This document shows, in pieces, positions 8,583 through 16,586 of a stretch of 64,000 nt of DNA (position 1 is its first letter; each line of letters opens with the position of its first letter). The notes beneath the pieces were generated by a model. The model was not told the DNA's origin and did no database searches. It saw only the letters and a list, made by a program, of their open reading frames with translations. The position numbers and the translations under genes are program-made. Origin of the DNA: Leadbetterella sp035299025 (GTDB lineage: Bacteria > Bacteroidota > Bacteroidia > Cytophagales > Spirosomataceae); NCBI GenBank assembly GCA_035299025.1, contig DATGXK010000007.1, forward strand, positions 434,001 to 498,000, read 5' to 3'.

Positions 8583-9242
8583 ATGGAAAACGACAAAAAA
8601 AAATTCCCGGAACACCTCGATCATTTGAACAAGACTTTCTTAGAGGAATTAAGTTATAAGCTTTGGTCCACAAAAGGGGCAAGGTTTCAGGCTCACAACA
8701 GACTGATTTCAAAAAACAACAAATCTGTTTCAACAGTAGCATTTTTAACAGCCTATTTGATAATTTTTGGATTAATTGGAGTTTACCAAAATAAGCAAAT
8801 TCCATTATTCCCGGATAATATTATTGGATTTGGCAGTATGGCTGGTTCCATTTTGGTATTAATATTTTCGCAATTAGAAGGTATGCAAGATTATAAACTT
8901 AAAGCCCACTTGTATCATACTTGTGCTTTAGAAATAAGCGAACTTTATAATCAAATAAGAATTAGAAAAACCTTACAAGAGGCTCATGAAGAGAAAACAA
9001 ATATTGTTGAGTTTTGCGACCAAATAGAGAAAAAGTATACCGATTTGTTGATGAAGTATCCAAATCACGAAGAGATTGACTATAAGATGTTTATGGTTCA
9101 AAAAAGTAAAGATTATTATAAAAATATCGGAGATTTTCAAAAGTTAAAATGGCAATTTATTTATTTTCTTAAAAACAATTTCCTTTATATTGTTCTAATT
9201 TTATTACCACCAATCTTACTACTCTATTTCTTTTTTAAATAA
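8583..9242 (+). CDS. SLATT-domain membrane protein (SLATT_5-like)
   Basis: The protein has 219 residues from the ATG that follows the upstream stop by one base; an earlier TTG at 8553 overlaps the nuclease and is less likely. It resembles the SLATT_5 family: a leading amphipathic helix with YKLWSTKGARFQAHNRL at about 25-41, two membrane helices at about 50-67 and 81-97 (IIGFGSMAGSILVLIFSQLE), then a long coiled helix (KLKAHLYHTCALEISELYNQ). Unusually there is a third C-terminal membrane segment at about 195-217. SLATT proteins are predicted pore-forming effectors paired with nucleotide-generating or nuclease components in bacterial conflict systems. The partner here could be the DUF2779 protein, the RelA/SpoT enzyme downstream, or both. 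Confidence 0.8.
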   Translation: MENDKKKFPEHLDHLNKTFLEELSYKLWSTKGARFQAHNRLISKNNKSVSTVAFLTAYLIIFGLIGVYQNKQIPLFPDNIIGFGSMAGSILVLIFSQLEGMQDYKLKAHLYHTCALEISELYNQIRIRKTLQEAHEEKTNIVEFCDQIEKKYTDLLMKYPNHEEIDYKMFMVQKSKDYYKNIGDFQKLKWQFIYFLKNNFLYIVLILLPPILLLYFFFK

Positions 9243-9262
9243 TTATATGTCTTCAATTAATA

Positions 9263-9360
9263 TTGGAGCTACAAGGTTTCAGAAAAACTTTCTTAACCCT
9301 CACAGAAATAACCTCTTGTTTAGTAGATTTAAGGAGTCTTTGTAAGGTTAATAGACCACC
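9263..9360 (+). pseudogene. decayed copy of the 3' end of the small helical gene
   Basis: From about 9263 the sequence is colinear with 6448-6545, the last codons and trailer of the small gene at 6134. Both share AGCTACAAGGTTTCAGA or GGCTACAAGGTTTCAGA, then a run of substitutions without obvious gaps, then TTTAAGGAGTCTTTGTAA versus CCTAAGGAAGTATTGTAA, and finally GACCACCC leading into related hairpins. Stop codons and the lack of a 5' part show it is a relic. The copy begins about 20 bases after the stop of the SLATT gene. The arrangement suggests that the nuclease/SLATT pair was inserted into, or recombined between, tandem copies of the small gene. Confidence 0.8.
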
Positions 9361-9405
9361 CAAAGGCTCTCTAATTTTTTTAATTGGCTGCCTTTGGTTT
9401 TTTGT
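9360..9405 (+). terminator. Rho-independent terminator after SLATT gene
   Basis: CCAAAGGC (9360-9367) pairs with GCCTTTGG (9390-9397), followed by a T-rich tract TTTTTTGTTTTT. It ends the nuclease/SLATT transcript and probably separates it from the RelA/SpoT gene. Its position matches the hairpin after the intact small gene at 6540. Confidence 0.85.
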
Positions 9406-9608
9406 TTTTCTCGAGCCAATTAAACATTTTAAAAGTTGAATCCAATAAATTATTCAACTATTATGATAAATAAATAGAAGAATAGATTAGTTTATTGTAT
9501 TCCACATTAACTTTAGTGATAATCTTTTAATTATTTTGTAGAAGAATAAAAATCAATTGTTGTTATTTTAATAAGTTCTTTTTAAGATAAACTAATAAAA
9601 TTATTTCG
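9406..9608. other. AT-rich spacer before RelA/SpoT gene
   Basis: About 200 very AT-rich bases with no gene. AGCCAATTAA just after the terminator can pair with TTAATTGGCT inside it, giving an alternative fold. The promoter of the RelA/SpoT gene must lie here, but I see no clear TAnnTTTG box. Confidence 0.5.
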
Positions 9609-10919
9609 ATGTTTAAATCCAAACTAGATATTGATAAGATCGGTAATGAAATCAGGAAAATGGGTATTTCATGCGATGAGCTAGTATTAGAAAACCTTCA
9701 AGAATATAGAATTTCACACAAGGAAGCGATTGCAAATGTTTTTAATATTCTCTGTGGACTTAGTAAAAAAGTTCATGAGAATAAAATTGTAAATTCTTAC
9801 AGATTAAAACGCTTAAATTCAATCATCACAAAACTTGAAAGATTTGATGATATGAGATTAAGTAGAATGTGGGATATTGCTGGATGTAGAAGTATTGTCC
9901 GAAATAATAGAGACTTACATAAACTATTGAAGTTACTGAAAGAAAACGAAGAAATAGAAATAAAGAAAGAAAAAGATTATATAAATCAGCCAAAAGAGGA
10001 TGGTTATAAATCACATCATTTATATGTTTTAGATAAAAAAACTAATAAGATAGTTGAAATTCAACTTAGGGAGCAAACTCATCATAACTGGGCAACTTTA
10101 GTAGAAATTTCAGATTTATTATTTGATGCAAAACTAAAAGAATTTAATGAAAACAAAGAACTTCTTGAGTTTCATAAAATCCTCTCACTTGAAGACCAAT
10201 TAGACTATCATCAAAGAATTTATTTTTTTAATATCATTAATAAATTCAAATACTTTTTGAAGCTCAGCGAGACTTTTAATAAAAACTATCTTACCGTAAG
10301 AGAGCAATGGAACAGCTCTGTTGAAAAAAAGAAAAATAGATATTTTTTAATCGAATCAAATAGAGACGAGTTTCCCAAAATCAATGCCTTTCTTAATTAC
10401 ACTAATGCGGAAAAAGAATATTTTGAAATTTTCAAAAGCAGACCGAATGCCAATATATTTTTGACAAAACTTTCAATTCCAGAGTACAAATGGATTAGTC
10501 TGGCTTACTCTAACTATATTTTGACGTTTCACTCATTTTTTTACAAATGCCTAGAAATTCTTAATGAGTTGATTAAAGATTCATTAAATCGTCGTGAAAT
10601 AATAAACTTTTTTAAATATTATCGATACTACAATGCTCTTTCTTTGAAACACAGTGAAAATTTAATCGATGAGGTTTTATCAATACAAAAAGAAGTAAGT
10701 AAAGGAAATTACATTAGTCAAAAAAATGGAGAGGAGTGGGTAAAAGATTTACAAGATCAATTAAGTAGAATTACAAAAATAAATAAAGAATTACAATTGG
10801 TTTTAAGAACTAATATTCCAAATGATTTTTTAATTAGAAAAGCATATAGAGGGATTATGTGGTATTTTGAAAAAGTCAAAATGAGAGAATTTAGTAAACA
10901 TCGTAGAAGATTAAAATGA
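9609..10919 (+). CDS. RelA/SpoT-domain nucleotidyltransferase with long C-terminal helical region
   Basis: The protein has 436 residues. The (p)ppGpp-synthetase-type domain covers about 60-170: basic motif YRLKRLNSIITKL at 64-76, RMWDIAGCRSIV at 86-97, DYINQPKEDGYKSHHLYV at 123-140 and VEIQLREQTHHNWATLVE at 149-166. These correspond to the pyrophosphate-donor-binding, G-loop and catalytic Glu motifs of the family. There is no HD hydrolase, TGS or ACT domain. About 250 mostly helical residues follow that I do not recognise. Single-domain enzymes of this class include toxic alarmone synthetases that make (pp)pApp or pyrophosphorylate tRNA; which chemistry applies here is unknown. Whether the C-terminal part is a built-in antitoxin or phage sensor, as in CapRel, is speculation. 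The gene is strongly AT-rich and 366 bases downstream of the SLATT gene. Confidence 0.82.
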   Translation: MFKSKLDIDKIGNEIRKMGISCDELVLENLQEYRISHKEAIANVFNILCGLSKKVHENKIVNSYRLKRLNSIITKLERFDDMRLSRMWDIAGCRSIVRNNRDLHKLLKLLKENEEIEIKKEKDYINQPKEDGYKSHHLYVLDKKTNKIVEIQLREQTHHNWATLVEISDLLFDAKLKEFNENKELLEFHKILSLEDQLDYHQRIYFFNIINKFKYFLKLSETFNKNYLTVREQWNSSVEKKKNRYFLIESNRDEFPKINAFLNYTNAEKEYFEIFKSRPNANIFLTKLSIPEYKWISLAYSNYILTFHSFFYKCLEILNELIKDSLNRREIINFFKYYRYYNALSLKHSENLIDEVLSIQKEVSKGNYISQKNGEEWVKDLQDQLSRITKINKELQLVLRTNIPNDFLIRKAYRGIMWYFEKVKMREFSKHRRRLK

Positions 10920-11262
10920 GATACAAATTAAATTTAACTAAAAGGATTATTTATCGAGTAATTTGGATGGTTACTTAAGCGGATTAGAATTATTTGTTTT
11001 ATTTAAACAAACTCGAATTGAAGAGAAACTGGAAGAGTTAATTAGTTGTAATGAGGGGGAGGCTAACATTAAAGAAGTCCCAACTACTCCGTTTAGTCTT
11101 TATACCAAATGGTAGTTTATTGCCGTCCAAGACCAATTCTGTTATTTGGTAATATGAATTTAGTAAATTACTATTTTCACGGCATAGTGTAAGGGAATCA
11201 CTAACATACCATTTCCAATTCTCCCAATAAATACTAAATTTGTCTTAAAAAAAAAGGAAGAT
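10920..11262. other. start-less open stretches, probable gene remnants
   Basis: No complete gene is present. On the plus strand 10942-11115 is open for 57 codons without a start and ends FKQTRIEEKLEELISCN ... TTPFSLYTKW. On the minus strand about 11043-11245 is open without a start and contains KLPFGIKTKRSSWDFFNVSL. Both look somewhat protein-like but overlap, so at most one is a true relic. I cannot assign either. Confidence 0.35.
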
Positions 11263-11490
11263 ATGTGTTATCACGTAGCGGCGGCTACCGACATCAAGGA
11301 CTTGGCACAGACACTTGGCAAAGAGCTGAAAATAAAAAGGCGGCTCTATCATCAACCCCGTTACGATGTCAATGGCTTAGATAATCCACTGCTGCCCGTA
11401 GTGGCGGCGAGAGATCCTGACTATCTGCGGTATTTCCGCTGGCGACTGATGCCCAACCACATACAAGGCACAAAGGCATTAAGGCAATGA
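11263..11490 (+). pseudogene. truncated SRAP/HMCES-type (YedK) gene
   Basis: The first 66 residues match the N-terminus of the SOS-response-associated peptidase family: MCYHVAAATDIKDLAQTLG keeps the catalytic Cys2, and YHQPRYDVNGLDNPLLPVVA and YFRWRLMPNHI correspond to the conserved strand blocks. SRAP proteins form thiazolidine crosslinks with abasic sites in single-stranded DNA. Family members are usually over 200 residues; here similarity stops at MPNH and the frame runs into the 8-bp repeat array, ending at a chance TGA. The downstream catalytic Asn, Glu and His motifs are absent. It is almost certainly inactive, unless the fragment has been co-opted. Confidence 0.85.
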
Positions 11491-11593
11491 GGTATTAAGG
11501 CACAAAGGCATTGAGGCATCAAGGCAGTAAGGTATTAAGGCAATGAGGCACAAAGGCATTGAGGCAACAAGGCACTAAGGCAAATAGGCATAA
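11466..11593. repeat. sixteen tandem 8-bp units AGGCANNN
   Basis: There are sixteen units of exactly 8 bases, each AGGCA or AGGTA plus three variable bases (CAA, TTA, ATG, TTG, TCA, GTA, ACA, CTA). Part of the order recurs: the ATG-CAA-TTG run appears in both halves, which points to segmental duplication inside the array. It starts within the last codons of the truncated SRAP frame and is the likely site of its truncation. Confidence 0.95.
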
Positions 11594-11930
11594 GGTTTAA
11601 AACTCTGTGGACCTCTGTGCAAAACTCTCGTGGCCTCTGTGGTTAAAAAGAAAGTATTCATAAGTTTAGTACCTCGCTTTGTGAAACTTTGTGCCACCTT
11701 TGTGTGCCTTTGTGGAATAGCCTCACACGTAACCAATCACCCACTTCGACTAAGCCCAGTTTCCAGTAACTAACCACCCACTTCGACAACGCTCAGTGTC
11801 CAGTAACCAATCTACCAATAACTAATCCACCAATAACCAATCCACCAGTAACCAAACAATAACAATTTGCCGTCTTTGTGGTTTTAGAAGTTTATACCAT
11901 TAGGTCTTTAATTCCTAACCTCTTTATCGT
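11594..11930. repeat. intergenic mosaic of dispersed short repeats
   Basis: There is no gene. The region has CTCTGTGG-type words, two copies of CCCACTTCGAC followed by a GCCCAG/GCTCAG word (about 11740-11790), and a 15-base repeat around CCAATAACCAATCCA (11800-11855). Related CTTCGAC/GCTCAG words recur at 13840-13975. These are extragenic dispersed elements. Confidence 0.7.
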
Positions 11931-12515
11931 ATGTCCGTTCCGAAGTTTGATCCTGTTTTGGATATAGTCGTGCAGCAAATTCCTGAGCCGAAAATTATCT
12001 CTACGGGAAATGTTTTTCACGACTTGATGAGCTGTGTTTTGGAGCAGCAAATCCATTATCGCAGCACCAAGAAAATATTCCAGAAAATGCTGGATGCTGC
12101 GGGCATCGACATACTTAGTCCTGATAACTTTGCTTTGTTGGAAGAGAAGGCTTTGAAAGATGCCAAACTATCTATTGGTAAGTATGAAACGGTGCTAGAC
12201 ATATTAGAGTTTTGGGAAAAGCAGCCGCTGGATTGGTTCTCACTGGACGACCAAGAGGTCAGAGAACAGCTCGCCAAAATAAAAGGAATTGGCAAATGGA
12301 CGGTAGACATGATTCTAATGTACACCCTACAACGCCCCAATGTTTTTCCTTATGATGATTTCCATTTGAAGCAAATCATGACGAATCTTTACGGCTTAGA
12401 CCCCAATGTTAAACATAAAGCTCAGATGATTGAAGTCTCGGAAAAATGGGGTGACCAAAAATCTTTGGCGGTACTGTATCTGTTGGCCTGGAAAAATTAT
12501 CAAAAAAGAGCATAA
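11931..12515 (+). CDS. DNA-3-methyladenine glycosylase II-like (AlkA/Mag, HhH-GPD)
   Basis: The protein has 194 residues. The HhH-GPD core runs from about 25 to 180, with the helix-hairpin-helix LAKIKGIGKWTVDMILMYTL at about 113-132 and the catalytic Asp in FPYDDFHLKQ at about 141. The N-terminal block SCVLEQQIHYRSTKKIFQKM is typical of short AlkA/Mag1 enzymes that excise alkylated purines in base excision repair. It lacks the N-terminal beta domain of E. coli AlkA and has no iron-sulfur Cys cluster, which separates it from MutY and Nth. It is a single gene with no evident operon partner. Confidence 0.85.
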   Translation: MSVPKFDPVLDIVVQQIPEPKIISTGNVFHDLMSCVLEQQIHYRSTKKIFQKMLDAAGIDILSPDNFALLEEKALKDAKLSIGKYETVLDILEFWEKQPLDWFSLDDQEVREQLAKIKGIGKWTVDMILMYTLQRPNVFPYDDFHLKQIMTNLYGLDPNVKHKAQMIEVSEKWGDQKSLAVLYLLAWKNYQKRA

Positions 12516-12617
12516 GCAGAAGCATTCGTCCAACTGCTCTTCTCAGTCTTCAAACCAAGAAGCCACGCCCATCTAACTTCAGACCCACATGAAGAAAATA
12601 GTTTAATCATTAAATGT

Positions 12618-12806
12618 TCAAAGTCCACTCATCTCATCCAGCCGCACTACCCCCAAAGGAGCGGAGGTGGTGTTGTTTCGTATGGTGTTGTTGCCAAATG
12701 AGCGAATGAGATTGTCGGCCGATGCACCCACGGTGTTGTTGGTCATGGCCGAGCCAGAAAGGCTGATTTCTGAACTGGCGGTAGATATCATTGATTCAAT
12801 TCGCAA
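12618..12806 (-). pseudogene. fragment of a parallel beta-helix protein
   Basis: A 62-codon frame with a TTG start (ATG at residue 6) contains one beta-helix turn: SGSAMTNNTVGASADNL followed by IRSFGNNTIRNNTT. This Asn/Gly/Thr-rich tail is typical of the C-terminal rungs of right-handed parallel beta-helix proteins. No upstream rungs or signal peptide are present, so I read it as a relic rather than a complete gene. The surrounding 12516-12910 holds nothing else I can support. Confidence 0.4.
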
Positions 12807-12910
12807 AGAATATGTTAATTTTGGGTGATGTATTAGGTGGCTTAAGAATTTGAAAAAAAATCTATTACCCTAATACAAAATGAAATCGGATAAAAATCAA
12901 ACCTATAAAT

Positions 12911-13810
12911 ATGCGAATACTATTCACAGGAGGCTCAGGAAAGGCAGGCAAGCATGTTATACCGTATTTGTTGGAGCAGGGGCACCAAGTGCTCAATGTC
13001 GATCTTACTCCACTTCACCATCCCGGAGTACATAACCTCATGGCCGATATCACCGACTCGGGGCAGATGTTTAATGCCATGAGCTCATACATGGGCCTGC
13101 ATGAGTTGGAGGGCGGGCAAGGCATTCCCAAGTTTGATGCTGTGGTGCATTTTGCGGCAGTGCCACGTATCCTAATCAAGCCCGATAACGAGACTTTTAG
13201 GGTGAATACGGTCGGTACATACAATGTGATAGAGGCCGCGGTGAAGTTGGGCATCAAGAAGATTGTCATCGCTTCGTCGGAGACCACCTACGGTATTTGT
13301 TTTGCAGATGGCGTAACCGACCCCAAAGTGTTGCCACTAGAAGAAGACTACGACGTAGACCCCATGGACAGCTATGGCTTGTCTAAGGTAGTCAACGAAA
13401 AAACCGCCAGGAGCTTTCAGTTACGCTCGGGCTTCGATATATATTCCCTGCGTATCGGCAACGTGATAGAGCCGCACGAGTACGCTGAGCTGTTTCCACA
13501 TTATTTCAAACACCCGGAGGTACGCCGCCGAAATGCGTTCTGTTATATTGATGCAAGAGACTTGGGGCAGATTGTAGACCTTTGTTTGAAGAAAGACGGT
13601 CTGGGTTATCAGGTTTTCAATGCTGGCAACGACCACAATGGTGCTGTGTTGACAAACAAAGAATTGATAGAAAGGTTTTTTCCAAATGTACCCCTCAGCA
13701 GAGAATTGGACGAACACGAGGCTTTATTCTCTAACCGCAAAATACGTGAAATGCTGGGATTTGAAGAGCAGCACAATTGGAGGAAGTATGTTTTGAGTTA
13801 TGAGGGATGA
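12911..13810 (+). CDS. NAD-dependent epimerase/dehydratase (extended SDR)
   Basis: The protein has 299 residues with an N-terminal Rossmann motif TGGSGKAGKHVIPYL (the TGxxGxxG position) and acidic Asp31 in VLNVDLTP, favouring NAD. It also has HFAAVPRIL near 80, a catalytic Ser in VIASSETTYG and the YxxxK pair in SYGLSKVVNEK at about 157-161. The C-terminal half (FCYIDARDLGQIVDLCLKKD, VFNAGNDHN) is typical of sugar-nucleotide or hexuronate-type SDRs. The exact substrate cannot be told from sequence. It stands alone between repeat-rich intergenic regions. Confidence 0.85.
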   Translation: MRILFTGGSGKAGKHVIPYLLEQGHQVLNVDLTPLHHPGVHNLMADITDSGQMFNAMSSYMGLHELEGGQGIPKFDAVVHFAAVPRILIKPDNETFRVNTVGTYNVIEAAVKLGIKKIVIASSETTYGICFADGVTDPKVLPLEEDYDVDPMDSYGLSKVVNEKTARSFQLRSGFDIYSLRIGNVIEPHEYAELFPHYFKHPEVRRRNAFCYIDARDLGQIVDLCLKKDGLGYQVFNAGNDHNGAVLTNKELIERFFPNVPLSRELDEHEALFSNRKIREMLGFEEQHNWRKYVLSYEG

Positions 13811-14271
13811 GTTGTGGGTTATGAGTTGTGAGTGTTGGATAGTGAACTTGTCGAGGCGAGTTGCTGTTTCGCCGTACTTGTCGAAGTGTGGTTTTGTATA
13901 TCATATTTGACAATTGGAGCGGGTCTTCGACCGGCTCAGACTGACATTGGGGTCTCACTGAGCCTGTCTAAGTGGATTACTGTTAATGCTGTTACACAAA
14001 GGCACACAAAGGAGGCACGAAGTTTCTCAAAGCGAGGTGTATTTATCTTTGCGTTTTTTGTGGAACCTTCGTTGAACTTTATGAAATAGTTTCATAATCT
14101 GAAGCATTTGAGGATTGATACAGTAAGTACAATTATGGTACAAAGGAGGCCCAAAAGACAAGTTTTTACTATTCGCCTAATGTTGTAAATCTCCACTTAG
14201 CGGAGTAATCGACCTCCTAATTTTTGTAATTAATTGTTTTGCCAGTGCACCGGTATTGGTAGGGGTGTTTT
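13811..14271. repeat. repeat-rich intergenic region
   Basis: The sequence has several CTTGTCGA/CTTCGAC and GCTCAGACTGAC/CTGAGCCTGTC words (about 13845-13975) of the dispersed type also seen at 11740-11790, then a CACAAAGG direct repeat near 14000. An 85-codon forward frame at 13832-14089 is built from these words and is not called. From 14090 to 14271 I see nothing. Confidence 0.6.
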
Positions 14272-15321
14272 TTATTTATTCCCAATTATCATTGCCGAAA
14301 CCGTGGCATTGGTAGCTACTGAAGTGGTGCTGCCTACGTTTTTGAACCTTACATCTGCAGTGCTTAAACCAATAGACTCAACAACCATTATAATATTACC
14401 AGGATTTGTCATTCCAGTCATCGGTCCCCAGGCTATAGCTGGAGCAGAGGTGAAAGTTTCGCCAAAAGCAAATGTAAATGGCCCTGAAAGCTCACCTGGA
14501 CTTAGCGTTATATTCAAATTCGCGGGTGTAATGGCGTAAGCAATAGCTCTTTGAGTTGCATTGTCGCTTCTAACAATTCCGTTGCCGTTATTTACACTAA
14601 GCGTGCCGGTTATATATGCATTTCCATCGGCACGTAGGTTTGTAGAAGCATGAATTGTTCCATCCACATCCAAACGATATGAAGGGTTAACTCCAATACC
14701 CACATTGCCTCCATTCTGAAAATAAACTCTTGAGGTTCCGTTTTCGTTTAAATGAAGATAATTGCTAGCAGAACTATAAGTAAATGCCCAAAATTTATTA
14801 TCAACAGTATTAAACGTGGCTAAGCTTCCATCATTCACTTGTAATTTGTAACTGGGAGAAATGGCATTTCCACCGATACTCACGCTTCCATCAATATACC
14901 CATTGCTTGTGGTATGAAAACTTCCACTTAAATCTAATTTATAAAGTGGGTCAGACACACCAATGCCCACATTTCCTCCATTGTAATAATATTTGACACC
15001 GTTTACACTCCATTGATTTCCAAAGAATGCTTGCTGCCAAGCTACTCCGTCGTGATAATTGAACTGGTTTGTGGTTGAATTAAATAAAAGTAAGCCCGCC
15101 TGCGGTGAGCCGATGGCATCTCTGCTGCCAGTGCTCATACGAGGAAGTAATACACCTCTGTTTGAACTCCTGATATCTAAAATAGAAGCCGAATAGGGGA
15201 TATCATTTCCACCGGCGTTGCTTATTACAGTACCTGTCGGTGAGTCGATCACTTTGGCGTTTTGAGCAAATGCTTGAGCAAATAAAAGGCTAATTATGAA
15301 TGAGATAAATGTTTTTTTCAT
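14272..15321 (-). CDS. secreted tail-fibre-like repeat protein
   Basis: The protein has 349 residues from the ATG at 15321, which gives a clean signal peptide (MKKTFISFIISLLFAQAFAQ). The frame is open upstream, but that part is not protein-like. Next is the LDIRSSNRGVLLPRMST block and a FNYHDGVAWQQAFF strand, then two copies of a GNVGIGV...YKLDLSG / YRLDVDG repeat. Such repeats are shared with phage tail fibre and chaperoned spike proteins and are common in Bacteroidota secreted proteins. It lacks the S74 endosialidase chaperone domain usually seen at the end; instead there is a beta-rich tail with FTFAFGETFTSAPAIAWG. Probably an exported fibrous or adhesive protein; function unproven. Confidence 0.75.
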   Translation of the reverse strand: MKKTFISFIISLLFAQAFAQNAKVIDSPTGTVISNAGGNDIPYSASILDIRSSNRGVLLPRMSTGSRDAIGSPQAGLLLFNSTTNQFNYHDGVAWQQAFFGNQWSVNGVKYYYNGGNVGIGVSDPLYKLDLSGSFHTTSNGYIDGSVSIGGNAISPSYKLQVNDGSLATFNTVDNKFWAFTYSSASNYLHLNENGTSRVYFQNGGNVGIGVNPSYRLDVDGTIHASTNLRADGNAYITGTLSVNNGNGIVRSDNATQRAIAYAITPANLNITLSPGELSGPFTFAFGETFTSAPAIAWGPMTGMTNPGNIIMVVESIGLSTADVRFKNVGSTTSVATNATVSAMIIGNK

Positions 15322-15623
15322 GTTAGTAATATTAGTTTTACCAAAATTAAAGTATTCAAAAAACAAAAATATAAGGTCGGGTACAATTTCTGCGGAGTTT
15401 TTAACTTTGCGGTTGTGATTTAAAAATAATCCAAGGATTAACCCTGATTTGTTGTTTATCAGGTGTTTGGATTTGGACGTTAGCATCGAAGCATCAACCT
15501 TACTTAGTGTGATATCAATTGAAGGATGTTGTCTGTTTTTTTGCACAAGCAATCTGTTTTTATTTATATTTACCAAAAGCATGGCTTTGTAGATGAGCGA
15601 GCCACAAAAATGAATGCAACCCT
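15322..15623. other. intergenic region between divergent genes
   Basis: About 300 bases between the secreted protein (minus) and the potassium channel (plus). The promoters for both must lie here. I found no complete -33/-7 pair and no gene. Confidence 0.4.
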
Positions 15624-16295
15624 ATGACCATCAGGCAATTTTTTAAGGATTATAAATTTGAGCTTTTGCTCTTTGGTTTGTTTCAGCACCTTTTTATGGC
15701 TATGGTATTGAGTAGCTTGGAGGTGTATCGCAATATCTTTTGGCCTATAAACATGGTCATTTTGGGCGTTACTTCTTTCGGTGTTTATTTGGAGCAAAAA
15801 CGCCAGCGGCTTTTGATTTTACGTCTATTGGTATTTGCCATCTGCAGTACACCATTACTTTCTTATTTTATCGGGTTTTCTAAAGAGGTATTGATATTTT
15901 TGAGTATATCGTATACTTTGTTTTTTGCCTACGTTTTTTACGAGGTATTGAAGTTTTTAATAAAACCCAGCTATGTAAACAAAGACGCCATCATGGCCTC
16001 GGGTTGTGGATATTTTCTGCTCATAGAGATGGCCACATTTGTACAGCAAACTGTTTTTTATTTTCAACCGCTGGCCTACAAAGGTCTGGACTTGAGTCAT
16101 CCCACTGCAGTTTATGTAGACTTTGTGTATCTTTCTACCGTCACCATTACCAGCATAGGTTTTGGCGATATATTGCCGAATATACACTATACCAAGCTCC
16201 TAATATCCTTGATTGGCATCGTTGGCCAGTTTTATATGGTGGTTTTGGTTGGGATATTAATTAGTAAATTTACCTCTCAAAATAACAAATCATAA
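15624..16295 (+). CDS. potassium channel family protein
   Basis: The protein has 223 residues. It has about six hydrophobic segments, roughly 13-33, 38-55, 63-80, 88-110, 125-145 and 190-212. The pore loop with selectivity filter TVTITSIGFGDILPN (about 163-177) sits before the last helix, as in ion-channel family members. No cytoplasmic RCK/TrkA domain follows; the protein ends soon after the last helix (ISKFTSQNNKS). Role: probably K+ passage across the inner membrane. The gene seems monocistronic. Confidence 0.85.
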   Translation: MTIRQFFKDYKFELLLFGLFQHLFMAMVLSSLEVYRNIFWPINMVILGVTSFGVYLEQKRQRLLILRLLVFAICSTPLLSYFIGFSKEVLIFLSISYTLFFAYVFYEVLKFLIKPSYVNKDAIMASGCGYFLLIEMATFVQQTVFYFQPLAYKGLDLSHPTAVYVDFVYLSTVTITSIGFGDILPNIHYTKLLISLIGIVGQFYMVVLVGILISKFTSQNNKS

Positions 16296-16586
16296 ATGCA
16301 TACTTGGCGAGAGTAGGTAATTGATAAAACATATGGCCATTTAATGTTTAGTAAAACCTTTTGCCCGACGCATTGACTTCTCTAATACAATTTATTTAAC
16401 CTAAATATCTTGATGCCTAAATGCCTCTGTGCCGCAAAACCTAAAAAAAACTTGCTTACAAATCAATCTCCTAAAAGAAAGAATTAATGTCTAATTTGGT
16501 TTTTAGATGGGTTTGGATTTAATTTGGCTAAAGAAAATGATGTTATTAGCGGCATTTGTTAAAGTATGTCATAGCGAATAAATAAA

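Noticed and set aside
11466..11593. CRISPR or iteron array
   Set aside because: Units of 8 bp are too short and contiguous for CRISPR; no replication protein gene or origin features are next to it.
13832..14089. 85-residue plus-strand protein
   Set aside because: Built from dispersed CTTGTCGA/GCTCAG repeat words; no plausible start context.
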